Positions 47,451 through 58,554 of a stretch of 64,000 bases of DNA are shown piece by piece; position 1 is the first letter of the stretch, and each line of letters opens with the position of its first letter. The stretch covers positions 124,001 through 188,000 of the forward strand of contig KN805431.1 in NCBI GenBank assembly GCA_000818945.1. The letters run 5' to 3'. Made by a program: the position numbers and the translations under genes. Below the pieces are notes generated by a model, which was given only the letters and a program-made list of their open reading frames with translations, was not told where the DNA came from and did no database searches. The stretch is from Schizochytrium sp. CCTCC M209059 (Eukaryota; Sar; Bigyra; Thraustochytrida; Thraustochytriidae).

Positions 47451-48701
47451 TCAGGCCTGCGACTTGAGCCGCCGCGCCGTATAGTCGGCGACATGCGCGA
47501 GCGCACTTGTGGCTTGCTGACGGAAGAGAGGCCACAATAGCGGATAAATGTGCGGAGTTTCCTTGCCCGTGTGAAGTTCGACCTCCTTTTGAGCCTCATG
47601 GAGCTTCGTCTTAAATCGCATAATGTCATCACGAAAGACCTCGCGCTCTCCAACCGTGAGCATGAGAGGCGGAAGGTGGTCCACCTCAGCGTGAATAGGT
47701 GAGATCTGGGGGTGTGTGAGTGCCAGCTCGTGGTTGCCCGCATAAGAAACGGAAAAGTCGTGCAAGAGCTCAGGGCCAGCGACAAAATCGGTCTCCAAAA
47801 ACAGCTTGTGCGATTCGCTCTTGACGCCGTGGTCCATCCAAGGAGAAAAGAGGACGAGCCCAGAAAGCGCGCCAATACCTTCATGCTTGTTACGGCGAAA
47901 GGCATGCTCCACGACGCCGAGGGCCAGACCGCCGCCCGCAGAATCGCCGCCAACCATCACAGATGAAGGCTTCACGCCGAAATCGCCGACAACCGCGTCG
48001 TACGCGCGATAACAAAAATGAAGGTTCTCGGGGAACTTGGTCTCGGGCGCCAGAGGGTACTCGATCGAAAGAACGCCGCACTTGAGGCCATGTTTCTTCT
48101 CCAAGAGCGTTAGAAGCTCTGTATGCGCCAAAATGTACATACCTGCGTTGCCTGTTGCATAGCCGCCGCCATGGTAGTAAAGGATCACCGGACAGCTCCC
48201 GAGCTTCGTGTCCGAGGACTGGGTGATCCAAAGAGCATCCTCGCTACCCTTCCCGAGGCCAAGGTCAACGTTGCTTACGTGACCGCCAAAAAGGGGCGCC
48301 ACAAGCCGTTGCATGCTCGCATAGCCGTCAATCATGTTGCGCGAGGCCTTGACATGTCCGATTCTTGCTGAAAACCCGAGGACCTTGACGACGATTTCAT
48401 CCAAAATGCCCCAATAAGGATGTTCACTCTTGCCCAGCAAGCGGCGGACCGCAATTACGCATGTCTTTCGCAAGATGTAGACGGCGCATTGTGCCATATG
48501 GATCCAGTGCTCGTACGTTTTCCTCGACGTCTCAATCGAATGGTTGTGTACCGCCATCGCGGCAAAGGCGCCCATAGCGATGGCCCACCGCTGTCTGCGC
48601 AGCCACCTCGTAATTAGCGCTCCAAAGACCATCCTCCGTACGGCGTCCAGCATCCCCGACGACGCAGCCGCTGGCTTTTCTATCCCGTTGCTCGACGCCA
48701 T
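47451..48701 (-). CDS. Alpha/beta hydrolase of the hormone-sensitive lipase (HSL) group
   Basis: 416 residues. Carboxylesterase/lipase-type hydrolase: oxyanion motif HGGGYATG (177-184), nucleophile elbow GGDSAGGG (Ser254), candidate acid in GEREVFRDD (about 353-359) and His384 in ETPHIYP. SIEYPLAPETKFPENLHFCY is the typical HSL block between them. A hydrophobic segment near residue 35-52 (RWAIAMGAFAAMAVH) may anchor the enzyme to ER or lipid droplets. Substrate unknown: acylglycerol, sterol ester or xenobiotic ester are all possible. Confidence 0.9.
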   Translation of the reverse strand: MASSNGIEKPAAASSGMLDAVRRMVFGALITRWLRRQRWAIAMGAFAAMAVHNHSIETSRKTYEHWIHMAQCAVYILRKTCVIAVRRLLGKSEHPYWGILDEIVVKVLGFSARIGHVKASRNMIDGYASMQRLVAPLFGGHVSNVDLGLGKGSEDALWITQSSDTKLGSCPVILYYHGGGYATGNAGMYILAHTELLTLLEKKHGLKCGVLSIEYPLAPETKFPENLHFCYRAYDAVVGDFGVKPSSVMVGGDSAGGGLALGVVEHAFRRNKHEGIGALSGLVLFSPWMDHGVKSESHKLFLETDFVAGPELLHDFSVSYAGNHELALTHPQISPIHAEVDHLPPLMLTVGEREVFRDDIMRFKTKLHEAQKEVELHTGKETPHIYPLLWPLFRQQATSALAHVADYTARRLKSQA

Positions 48702-49847
48702 GATGAGCGAGTCTCGCGCCGCTACGTCAGCAAGCTCGCTCGCTAGTGCCCGTGTGCTGCTCTCGCTTGCTGCTCTCAGCTTTGCAACTCCCCGCCCTCG
48801 TTATGGTTTTGCGCCTGCCCTGCACTGCGACGCTGCACTGCGCGCTCGAATGCACTGCACGGCGCGCAAAGCACTGTGCTTCAGCAGACACTGTAGTACT
48901 GCCTCGACAAACGCTCACTTTCGCACAGGTATGATACTGCTCCGCGCCCAAGCCCTCGCGCGCGAGCCCGGTCTGTCTGCCGCGCGCGCAAACACTAGCT
49001 CTTGCGTGCCCTTGCTTGCTATGCCTATGCCTTTGCTATGCTATGCTATGCTATGCTATGCTTGTGTCGCTTGTGTCGCTTGTGTCGCTTGCACGCGCTC
49101 CAACCCTAGCCTCCAAGAGCGGCACCGCGGGGGTACATGGGGACTCTTCAGAAACCCGGCGCGGTCTCGCCAAAATCGTCGCCTTATCCTGCTCGCAGGG
49201 GCGCGGGGGACAGATGCGTTCAGGACGGCTCCAGAGGTCCGGTATGCGCCCCCTTTTGGGACGCGCGACGCCCTGCGCAATCCCAGGGCCAAGAAAGCGA
49301 GAGCGAGGGAGGTATGCATCGTGCCCCGCCGCCGGCTCTGCGCGGGGAAAGTCGGCGCGGCGAGGCTGCTGAGGGGATGTGCTCGCTCGCTCGCGCGCTC
49401 GCCCGCTCGCCCGCCCGCTCCGCTTGTGCTTGGTCGCTTGTGCGGCTGGCGTGGACGGCTGATGCTGACGACGCGTCGATGTCTGCATGAAGTGGCGTAT
49501 TCTTCCGTTAGACCCATTAAATGGTAAGGCAGTGCGGTGCAGACGGAGAGGAACGGAGCGCAGATGTTTGAGAAGTCGAGGTGCGTGCAAGATCTTCGGG
49601 AAGCACTTGCATCGCGAGTTGTTGCTGGGCCGAAGCGAGTGAGGAGTGGCGCTGATGACCCTTGCGTTTCCTTTTCTTCTTGAATTATGCGGCGGGAAAA
49701 GCGACGAAGAGTAGCCTATTGTGAAAGACGGACACCTAATAACAATAGCGAGAGACACACGACAAGACGTGCACGAGACACAAGTGCGGGTGTGCACGGC
49801 GCGGACCAGCTAGCAGAGAAAAGATGAGCCAAGGCAAGTAAAGCGCC
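48702..49847. other. Divergent intergenic region, hydrolase / TPR protein
   Basis: 1.1 kb. Contains a (GCTAT)n run (49032-49062) directly followed by three copies of TTGTGTCGC (to 49090), and CGCTCGCC-type repeats near 49380-49425. A short upstream frame (ATG at 49824, stop at 49839) precedes the TPR gene start. No gene. Confidence 0.55.
49032..49090. repeat. (GCTAT)n followed by (TTGTGTCGC)3
   Basis: Five or six pentamers adjoining three nonamers, both tandem. Confidence 0.9.
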
Positions 49848-51737
49848 ATGGCGAATACCTTGGGAGGGAATCGTCGCACAAGCGGCGGGCAGGCATACTC
49901 GTCGCTCAAGAGCGGCAAGCTTCGTCCCGTGCTTGGAGGAGATGACCCCGAAAATGAAGCCAAGCGCGAGGAGAAAACTAACGCAGACCATCTCCGGCTA
50001 GACGCAAAGATATCGCACGAGGAAGAACTTGTCGTCGCAGCACCAGAGGATCAACAAAGTGCGCTTGCAGCGCAGGAAGAAAAGGATGCGGCCACCGCAT
50101 TCGAGGAAAGTCTGAAAAGTGACATAGGTCGTGCCCAGAGCGCAGGCCGACAAGCGCTCGATGATGGTGACTTAATCGGCGCTGTCGCGTGCTACACTGA
50201 AGCAATAGAGATGCTCAATGGCGAGGAATATCCAAGATGGAAGGCAAAGCTCCTGCTTCGGCGGGCGCGAACGCATGCGCTTCGTGGGGGCATGTTTCAG
50301 TGTATCGATGACGCCGCAGAAGCCGCAGCGCTGGAGCCAACCATGCAAAAGGCTTATGTTCTTCAAGGACACGCGTTGCTTGCAACGCAACAATATGGTC
50401 CCGCATCGGAATGTTTTCGGCGTGGGCTCCGAGACCACCCACACGACGTAGATCTTCGGCAAGGATTCGAAGAAGCTCTGCGCTGCATTCAAAGCTCCCG
50501 GCACAGCTTTGTACGATGCAGCGAAGGACCTCAGCTATGCGGGGAAGATTTCGCAGAGGTGACGTGCGGAGATTTCACATCGATTGAAGAATCAGATTGG
50601 ATATGCAATGAAGCGAAACGCGGACTCTCCTTCAACCTCAAAGACGTCTTTGATACCGAAAAAGAGCGTCTCCACAAGCGCGGACTTGACCAGGATCCTT
50701 ACAATGCGCTCGAAGAGCTCGAAGAAATTCTCTCATTTTTGCATCGGGCTCGCGTCGAGCTCTTCACTCTCTTTTGCGCATATCTCAGCTTTCCACGCGA
50801 TGCTCCCACAACGGATGCTGCGATAAAACTGCTCAACGACAGGAATGATGCTGCAATGACGGGTTCGGCCAAGGAAAAGCAAAAGAGGCGCATGCTAGAC
50901 CTGAGCAACTCGAGTCGCGGCGTAGGCAGCGCGCTGGAACCTCGGCGCATTCCGTTGGGACGCTGGACGCGCATGACGGAAGAGCAATTTTATCAATTCG
51001 CCGAGCGACATTTACTCACTGACAGCTTTGGCGAGACTCATGTGGCAAGCGTTTGGGCGCAGATTGTTCAAGACTCTGCCAGGACATCCTCACGGAGCGA
51101 GCTCGAGACGATTGGATTCCCTAAATTCATAGAAGGTGTTGCGCGTCTTGCGTGCCGTCGCTACCATGCGAGAACCGTGGACCGCGCCGAACGAGGGGCG
51201 CGAACTGTACCCATCTCACAACGCTTATTTTATGCATTTGACAAGCACATTCTGGCCTCATCCGAAGTATATTCGACCTTGCGTGCGGAAGTTGCACGCG
51301 CGTCTGTGTATGATCATCGTCTTCGTACCAAGTTGCTCAGCGTCCCCAGCACCATTGTTGTTCGCAAGTCGCACGAGCACAAGCTTTCCCGCGTGTACGA
51401 TTATTTTAAGCCGGCAACAGAAGAGGTCATGACGATGCAAGAGCTGCTGGACATGTGTTTGCGGATCCGTCTTGTTGACAAACGTGGACGAAATCTGGAT
51501 GATATCAAGGACGCTGCGGTGGCGACGATCAGGTTCACGGGAGATCTCTCGTCCAGATGTATCTCTTTTTCGGACTTTGGTGATATTATTTTGTTTTGGT
51601 GCGATGTACTTTCAAGAGATGCGGATATTGTACCTTTTCATCAGCGACTTGAAGCCTTTATTTCGGAGCGAATTGTCAAGCCAGCGCAGCGGCATGCCGG
51701 ACTCCGTGCGAGCCAGGCGCACCAATCCCAAAAATGA
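49848..51737 (+). CDS. TPR-domain protein, unknown function
   Basis: 629 residues. Acidic disordered N-terminus, then about three TPR units at residues 92-212 (AGRQALDDGDLIGAVACYTE, AKLLLRRARTHALRGGMFQC and KAYVLQGHALLATQQYGPAS). The remaining 400 residues are helical. They include a segment ending FPKFIEGVARLACRRYH (after TEEQFYQFAERHLLTDSF), a pattern seen in stramenopile proteins with EF-hand-like or cilium-associated modules, but no canonical calcium loop is visible. A co-chaperone or flagellar scaffold role is possible; neither is shown. A four-codon upstream ORF lies just before the start ATG. Confidence 0.85.
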   Translation: MANTLGGNRRTSGGQAYSSLKSGKLRPVLGGDDPENEAKREEKTNADHLRLDAKISHEEELVVAAPEDQQSALAAQEEKDAATAFEESLKSDIGRAQSAGRQALDDGDLIGAVACYTEAIEMLNGEEYPRWKAKLLLRRARTHALRGGMFQCIDDAAEAAALEPTMQKAYVLQGHALLATQQYGPASECFRRGLRDHPHDVDLRQGFEEALRCIQSSRHSFVRCSEGPQLCGEDFAEVTCGDFTSIEESDWICNEAKRGLSFNLKDVFDTEKERLHKRGLDQDPYNALEELEEILSFLHRARVELFTLFCAYLSFPRDAPTTDAAIKLLNDRNDAAMTGSAKEKQKRRMLDLSNSSRGVGSALEPRRIPLGRWTRMTEEQFYQFAERHLLTDSFGETHVASVWAQIVQDSARTSSRSELETIGFPKFIEGVARLACRRYHARTVDRAERGARTVPISQRLFYAFDKHILASSEVYSTLRAEVARASVYDHRLRTKLLSVPSTIVVRKSHEHKLSRVYDYFKPATEEVMTMQELLDMCLRIRLVDKRGRNLDDIKDAAVATIRFTGDLSSRCISFSDFGDIILFWCDVLSRDADIVPFHQRLEAFISERIVKPAQRHAGLRASQAHQSQK

Positions 51738-51936
51738 AAAGAATGGGTCCATGAGTGGCTTTTGCGCATGTAAAATAGGGCTTATACCAAAATCAAGTTG
51801 GAAACGAAACGGACCAGAACTTTGTACGGGCGCCAAATACGAGGAAAAACAAGGGAACCAGCTTGGTCTGGGCTGTATGAAGAGGTACTTCAAAAAAAAA
51901 AAAGAAGGAAAATGAAAATAGGGCCTATCCTCGCCG
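51738..51936. other. Convergent 3' spacer
   Basis: 199 bp with a poly-A run at 51892-51902 and a CAAATACGAGGAAAAACAAG stretch. No gene. Confidence 0.6.
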
Positions 51937-53130
51937 TCAATGATCGGGAATACATAAAACTTGTCGCAGAGTCTCGTTGAGAAAGGAAAAGTCGCCATCG
52001 TTGAGAATAAGGACGTCGTAGATTTCCTTGTACTCCTCGAGACGCTCGGTTACGTTAAAGTTGAGAAATCCTACCTTGAGTTCGCGTGTGGCGCGCACGT
52101 CCTCGGAAAGAAGGCCTTCTGACATGTGCACATCGCCTGTGCTGTCGCCCACGAGCAGCACCGTGGCGTCTTCGTCATTGCCCCACGACGCCAAAAGCTG
52201 CTGCCGAGCCTCGGGCGCAGCATGCGTAAAGCGCTTATTGAGCACCTGAAACGGTTCTCGACCGGCAAGCTCGGCCTCAAAGCCTTGCAGTGTTCCATTC
52301 TCGTTAAAGCAAAACTTGTTGGAAACGATTGTGATGTTGTCATAAAGCTGGCCGCGCTGGCGTAAAACTTCCTCGAGAACGTCTGCGATGCCGGCCGAGA
52401 AGATAAGAACAGGAATTTCAGCTTTTGAGAGCATGCTAAGGAATTCGGGCACGCCGGCACGCAACTCGACTCGAGCGCGTCGCACCGCCTCGGCAACGTA
52501 TTCCTTGCGAAAGCCGGCTTCTTTGAGCGCCTCGTGCGCCTTTTCGACCCATTCGACCATATACTTGTACTTTTGCTCGTGCGAGATCTCGGCAGAGATC
52601 TCAAGAGGAAAGTACTTTTCCTGTAGGCCACGGGCCACGCGATGGTACGAGTCGGGCAGCAAGCCGCACTCTTCAATTGTGCGGTGACACGAGTATCCGC
52701 GTTCCTCGCCGACCCAAAACGTTGTCATCGTGTAGTCAAAATCAATCACCACGCGTAATTTGTCTTTGCCGGCTCGCTTGAGCAATTCAATCTTCTCGGC
52801 AGCTGCCTCGGGATCTGTGAGAATCCGCTCGCCCTGCTTGAACGCGGCATCTCGCGAATCTGCGTGGATACCACGTTTCTGCTGGCCCTGCGAGGAGGGC
52901 GCGCCCACCGCGTGTCGCGTGCGAACGCCGGACAAAAGCGCCCCGGCGAAGACCGCGGCCCAGACGGCCGAGCCCAAGCCCGCCGTTGTGGCGTTGCCCT
53001 CGCTCATTCTGGCCCTGGTCCTTGTCGCCGCTGCCACCTGCGCCGTGGCCTCTATTGCGCTCTCGGGCTTTGCTAAAAGGGGCCGGGTTTGCGTCAGGCG
53101 AGTCGTTGCGCGGCGTGCGCCAGCTAGCAT
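51937..53130 (-). CDS. Cytosolic 5'-nucleotidase III-like (pyrimidine nucleotidase) with N-terminal extension
   Basis: HAD-superfamily enzyme that hydrolyses nucleoside monophosphates. 397 residues from the ATG at 53130. HAD motif I is VVIDFDYTMTTF (D130 nucleophile, D132 acid). Family blocks: TIEECGLLPDSYHRVARGLQ, KYFPLEISAEISHEQKYKYM, then LIFSAGIADVLEEVLRQ (motif II) and VLLVGDSTGDVHMSEGL (motif IV). About 120 residues precede the HAD domain: a basic, Thr/Ala-rich stretch (MLAGARRATTRLTQTRPLLA) that resembles a mitochondrial presequence, then a hydrophobic segment (SAVWAAVFAGALLSGV). This suggests organelle targeting, unlike the cytosolic animal form. Confidence 0.92.
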   Translation of the reverse strand: MLAGARRATTRLTQTRPLLAKPESAIEATAQVAAATRTRARMSEGNATTAGLGSAVWAAVFAGALLSGVRTRHAVGAPSSQGQQKRGIHADSRDAAFKQGERILTDPEAAAEKIELLKRAGKDKLRVVIDFDYTMTTFWVGEERGYSCHRTIEECGLLPDSYHRVARGLQEKYFPLEISAEISHEQKYKYMVEWVEKAHEALKEAGFRKEYVAEAVRRARVELRAGVPEFLSMLSKAEIPVLIFSAGIADVLEEVLRQRGQLYDNITIVSNKFCFNENGTLQGFEAELAGREPFQVLNKRFTHAAPEARQQLLASWGNDEDATVLLVGDSTGDVHMSEGLLSEDVRATRELKVGFLNFNVTERLEEYKEIYDVLILNDGDFSFLNETLRQVLCIPDH

Positions 53131-53146
53131 CAAGCTGCACGGCGAT

Positions 53147-53223
53147 CAGGCGATCGATCGATTGATTGATTGATTGAATCGATCGATCGATCGATCGATC
53201 TTTCGTTTGATTGATTGATCGAT
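53147..53223. repeat. (GATC)n/(GATT)n tetranucleotide tract
   Basis: Alternating GATCGATC and GATTGATT runs in the 117-bp space between two minus-strand genes, so it lies in the 5' flank of the 5'-nucleotidase and just past the TMEM16 stop codon. Confidence 0.9.
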
Positions 53224-53247
53224 TGTTGGCCGACGATTCCGAATTCT

Positions 53248-55779
53248 CTACCGACGTTTCGCTATTATTCGCAGGCTCTGGCGCTCGTTAGTGCTCAAGT
53301 ACGTGTACACGAAGAGGAGTGCGCAGAGATGCTCCAGCAAGCCGGCAATGAGGACGCGGGCATGCAAGGTCAATGCGCCGCAGCCAATCCAATCGGGGGT
53401 CAGTTTGTCCTGCTCAGAGGCGTCCTGCGCGCAATGTGAGTCGAAGCCGAAAACTCGATAGGCCACGTCGAGGGCACCCGTGGAGAGGGAGATCTGGACG
53501 CTGATGACGGGAATTGCCAGCCATATTGTCGCGTAGAGCGCCGAAAGCCATTCGCCTGGCGTCTCGAGCGCACTCATCGGCACCGTTCGCTTGGAAGCAA
53601 ACATTAGGCGATAGCAAGTACCTCGAAAGGAAAAAAGGAGACGGCACGATGCGGCGAGCGGCAAAAGGCCCCATGCGCTTGTGAACATGCACACGTAGCC
53701 CATTTGGATGACAACGCTCAAGTAGTCGTCGTGCTCCGAATAACGCGGCAAGAGCGACTGCAAAATGACCTCGCTTGCGTCAAGCTTGTTCAAATCTGGC
53801 GTGTTCTTGAACATGTGTATTTGCCGGCAAAATTCTGCTTCCACGACTTGCGAGTCCGCCGCTGTTGTGTCCCGACTACCCTCTTGACGAACTACCAGTT
53901 TCCCATTAGACATTTCGTGCGCCATCGTTTTCAACCTTTCGTAAAGAGTCTCGGCAGAGTAGACCAGGGCTGGCGCGTTCGTATCGCGGACAGGTTGCCC
54001 TCCCGCGTCGCTCCCAAGGTCAATGATTCTGCGTCTGGCGGCCTTGGCCGACAGAGCAAGACGCGCAATTCGCGAGGGCACAAAAGTCTCCAGAATGCCA
54101 TTGACGAAGGAGGTGACCAAAACGGGTGTGACAAAGGCCTCGTCGAGACGAATCTTGTCAGCGCGCCAGCCCCAAGGCGGAACAATGTAGCCATGGCCCG
54201 CGGCGATGAGCCACTCTTGGATCGCAGCGCCAAAGGGCACGTATAGAAAGGTGATGGTCAAATACCACACGAACATATTGAGCCAAATGAAAAAAAAGGA
54301 CTTACGCACAAAAAACTTGTGAAAATCCTCCAACGTCTCGTGGCCCTCTTGCACGGTGAGCCAAAAGGTGAGTCTGCGGAAGAATGAAGTTTGGAAAACG
54401 TCGAGAATGAGCCCCATGGCAATGCCTTGGCACAGAATATAGACCCAGCGGTCGGTGCCAACTGTCGCAGCCTCATGAGAGAAGCAGACCCCCCAATAAC
54501 GGCAATCAGACGGCTGCGTTGCAAGCAAAAGTGGAAATTCTTCGCGATGTATAAAGTATTCCCGGTAACAATTGGGAGGCCACATGGACTCGGGCACATC
54601 TTCCATCGCCTGTGAGCCGTTGCCAATGCCACTCTGATAAAGCAGAAACTCGCAGCACTCACACGTGGGGGCGTGCTTGCCAAACACATACCATTGCGTG
54701 AAAAAGAGACTCACGGGAACCAAAAGGAGAATATTGACGGCCACAAAAAGCAGGGTGGAGGCGCCAACCGCGATGCGTCGCCGTTGCCGACGAGATGCCG
54801 ATGCCTTTCGAAGCGATGCCGGAACATTGGGATTTATAATGCTTCCTGGAGCACTCACTACGTGGCGCGACTTCCATTGGCGGGCTAGAGTCATGAAGCG
54901 AAATGTCCACCTTCGAGCGAGCCAGGGGCCCCAAGCTCCGCATGTGAAGACGCCAAAGGCACCGAGAAGAATCACATACGCATCCCACGACACGAAACGC
55001 ACAAGCAGGTAGTTGGCTGTGGACAATGCAGTCAGCGCAAGAACGCACCTTCGGTAGTGCAAGAGAAACTCGATCGAGACAGAGATTCGATCTCCAAATT
55101 GTCGACGAAGTGTCTCTGTACGCATGGTGTCACTTGTTTGCAAAATCCAATGATACCACACATGCAGTAGACGCGCTCGTAAGCGTGCGACTAGCCCGAG
55201 GTTTGGAGGCGCAGAATAGCCAAGGGAATCGAGAAATGCCTCGTTAAAGTACTCATCCTGTAATGGAAAGATGTCATGCACAACGCTCTCTAGCGGGGTG
55301 GAACGCTTGCCGCCTCTGGTGACGTCAAACGAGCGCGCAACACCGTTGACATCTAAATTGATGTCATCCAAGCATTGCTGAATAATGCAATTGGTGAGGA
55401 CGAGCTCTTCGGCGGGTGACAAGTCGCTGACGTGGTGGCTTGCAAAGAGCTTCTCGTCGGTAATAGGAACGTTCAGTTTTACGTTTTGTCGTCGAGCCAA
55501 CTCTCGCTGCAACGTCAACGATGGCCCGTGGGCGTTGGCGTCGAGTATGAGAACAATGTGCTCGGGTGTGTCTGCTGTTTCGAGAAGAACGCCAACATGA
55601 AGGTTTGCTTTTATGAGGGCTTGGACGAGAGCGCAATGTAATTCTTGGGCCTGACGCTTGTCGACACCCTCCTCAGGAGCCGCTATGCGTAGGACGATTG
55701 CGAACGAGTACGCTAGGGTTGTGGCACTCTTTTTTGGTGTTGACGATGATGCCGGTGGCTCTGCATGCACGCGTGTCAT
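53248..55779 (-). CDS. TMEM16/anoctamin-family protein, fungal-type, with degenerate calcium site
   Basis: 843 residues. TMEM16 proteins are Cl- channels or Ca2+-activated phospholipid scramblases, or ER-plasma membrane tethers (Ist2). The N-terminal cytosolic domain (LHCALVQALIKANLHVGVLL) is followed by about ten TM segments. Family blocks: FFVRKSFFFIWLNMFVWYLT plus TFLYVPFG, VTSFVNGILETFVPSR and YSEHDDYLSVVIQMGYVCMF, as in fungal TMEM16. The helix-6 Asn560/Glu564 are present, but the helix-7 motif usually written EYxE reads DDYLS (second acid replaced by Ser688), and the helix-8 EIRLDA block is replaced by FSFRGTCYRLMF, so most Ca2+ ligands are lost. A Cys-rich loop (CECC, about 373-376) faces out. 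The C-terminus is short and basic. Confidence 0.82.
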   Translation of the reverse strand: MTRVHAEPPASSSTPKKSATTLAYSFAIVLRIAAPEEGVDKRQAQELHCALVQALIKANLHVGVLLETADTPEHIVLILDANAHGPSLTLQRELARRQNVKLNVPITDEKLFASHHVSDLSPAEELVLTNCIIQQCLDDINLDVNGVARSFDVTRGGKRSTPLESVVHDIFPLQDEYFNEAFLDSLGYSAPPNLGLVARLRARLLHVWYHWILQTSDTMRTETLRRQFGDRISVSIEFLLHYRRCVLALTALSTANYLLVRFVSWDAYVILLGAFGVFTCGAWGPWLARRWTFRFMTLARQWKSRHVVSAPGSIINPNVPASLRKASASRRQRRRIAVGASTLLFVAVNILLLVPVSLFFTQWYVFGKHAPTCECCEFLLYQSGIGNGSQAMEDVPESMWPPNCYREYFIHREEFPLLLATQPSDCRYWGVCFSHEAATVGTDRWVYILCQGIAMGLILDVFQTSFFRRLTFWLTVQEGHETLEDFHKFFVRKSFFFIWLNMFVWYLTITFLYVPFGAAIQEWLIAAGHGYIVPPWGWRADKIRLDEAFVTPVLVTSFVNGILETFVPSRIARLALSAKAARRRIIDLGSDAGGQPVRDTNAPALVYSAETLYERLKTMAHEMSNGKLVVRQEGSRDTTAADSQVVEAEFCRQIHMFKNTPDLNKLDASEVILQSLLPRYSEHDDYLSVVIQMGYVCMFTSAWGLLPLAASCRLLFSFRGTCYRLMFASKRTVPMSALETPGEWLSALYATIWLAIPVISVQISLSTGALDVAYRVFGFDSHCAQDASEQDKLTPDWIGCGALTLHARVLIAGLLEHLCALLFVYTYLSTNERQSLRIIAKRR

Positions 55780-57307
<1,528 letters not shown>

Positions 57308-58030
57308 ATGAGCAGCTCGGACCGCATCGATGGCGTCTTCGCCACCCGAATGAACCAGCAGACGTACAAGACCAAGGTCAAGGGCGCCGAGAAGGGCTAC
57401 GAGCTGCTGAAGAAGAAGGCAGACGCACTCAAGGCTAGGTTCCGCGCGCTCCTGAAGGAGATTAGGGACGCCAAGATGGCGCTTGCAGAGGAGATGCCGG
57501 CTGCCTTCTTGGGACTTGCCAGTGCAATGTACCTAAACGAGAAGTTCCGGGACAATGTTGCCTACGAGGTCAAGGACGCGTCCGTGCGCGTGTTCGCCTC
57601 GGAGGATAACGTTGCCGGCGTGCGGCTTCCGGTGTTTCAGGAGAACTTTATTGAATCGCAAGGCGATCGCTTCGGACTTACGCAGGGTGGCCAGACCATC
57701 GAGCAGGCCAAAAAGAAGTTCCAATCCCTCATCCTCAAGCTCGTCAAGCTCGCCAGTCTGCAGACCTCCTTTGTCACCCTCGATGAGGCGCTCAAGGTCA
57801 CCAACCGCCGCGTCAACGCTCTTGAGTTCGTCGTCATCCCGCGTATGACCGCCACTGTCAAGTACATTGCCAAGGAGCTCGATGAGATGGAGCGCGAAGA
57901 GTTCTTCCGCCTGAAAAAGGTTGTGGCCATGTCGGACGACGGTCCTCCCCCCGAGGACGTCGATACCAAGGAGGCCGAGACCGCGCTGCCTGGCTTCGAT
58001 GAAAGCAACGAGGACGACGTCATTTTTTAA
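57308..58030 (+). CDS. ATP6V1D: V-type proton ATPase subunit D
   Basis: Central rotor-shaft subunit of the V1 sector, linking ATP hydrolysis to proton pumping in acidic organelles. 240 residues, close to the family size. Typical long antiparallel coiled coil: GYELLKKKADALKARFRALL near the N-terminus and VNALEFVVIPRMTATVKYIA with ELDEMEREEFFRLKKV near the C-terminus, with the central NVAGVRLPVF loop between. The tail is acidic (FDESNEDDVIF). The start context is GGCACCATGAG. Confidence 0.97.
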   Translation: MSSSDRIDGVFATRMNQQTYKTKVKGAEKGYELLKKKADALKARFRALLKEIRDAKMALAEEMPAAFLGLASAMYLNEKFRDNVAYEVKDASVRVFASEDNVAGVRLPVFQENFIESQGDRFGLTQGGQTIEQAKKKFQSLILKLVKLASLQTSFVTLDEALKVTNRRVNALEFVVIPRMTATVKYIAKELDEMEREEFFRLKKVVAMSDDGPPPEDVDTKEAETALPGFDESNEDDVIF

Positions 58031-58554
58031 GAGTTTCACCGTGTTGCGTGATAATAACAAACTATCCCTTTTTCTTTCTTTTTCTTTGCTTGTCTTCTCT
58101 TTTTTCTTTCCAATTGGTTCAACCTTTCCTTGCTCTTTTCGATTTTTTTCCAAAACTCTGTTTCTTTTTCTTTTTCCTTCATCGTCTCTCGGTAGGCCTA
58201 CACCACATAGTAAACTACAATCTTGAGTTGGCGTGGTCCCGTAACCTAGCACGAAATGACACAACTTGCGATGAAAATCCTTTTCTGACTCCGCTCGATA
58301 CATTCATTGTTCATGCATCGGCGGTCCAGGAATTTCAAGGACATTACAGTACCTGGATAATCGAGGCTTGCAAGAAAATGAAAAGAAAAGAAAAGAAACG
58401 AAACGAATCGCGAAAAAGGAGGATCAAGCTATTGACTCGGGCACACACACATGATCTTATTACTTATTTGAAAAAGGATGTCTTTAGAGGGAGGGAGGGA
58501 GGGAGGGAGATGAACACGAAAGGGTCAATCCAGCGAAAAGCTGGCTGGAAAGAC
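58031..58554. other. Convergent 3' intergenic region
   Basis: Strongly T/TTTC-rich up to 58185 (3' UTR-like), one TAGGCCTA (58193-58200), AAAAGAAAAG repeats at 58375-58400 and (GGGA)n at 58491-58509. No gene. Confidence 0.6.
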
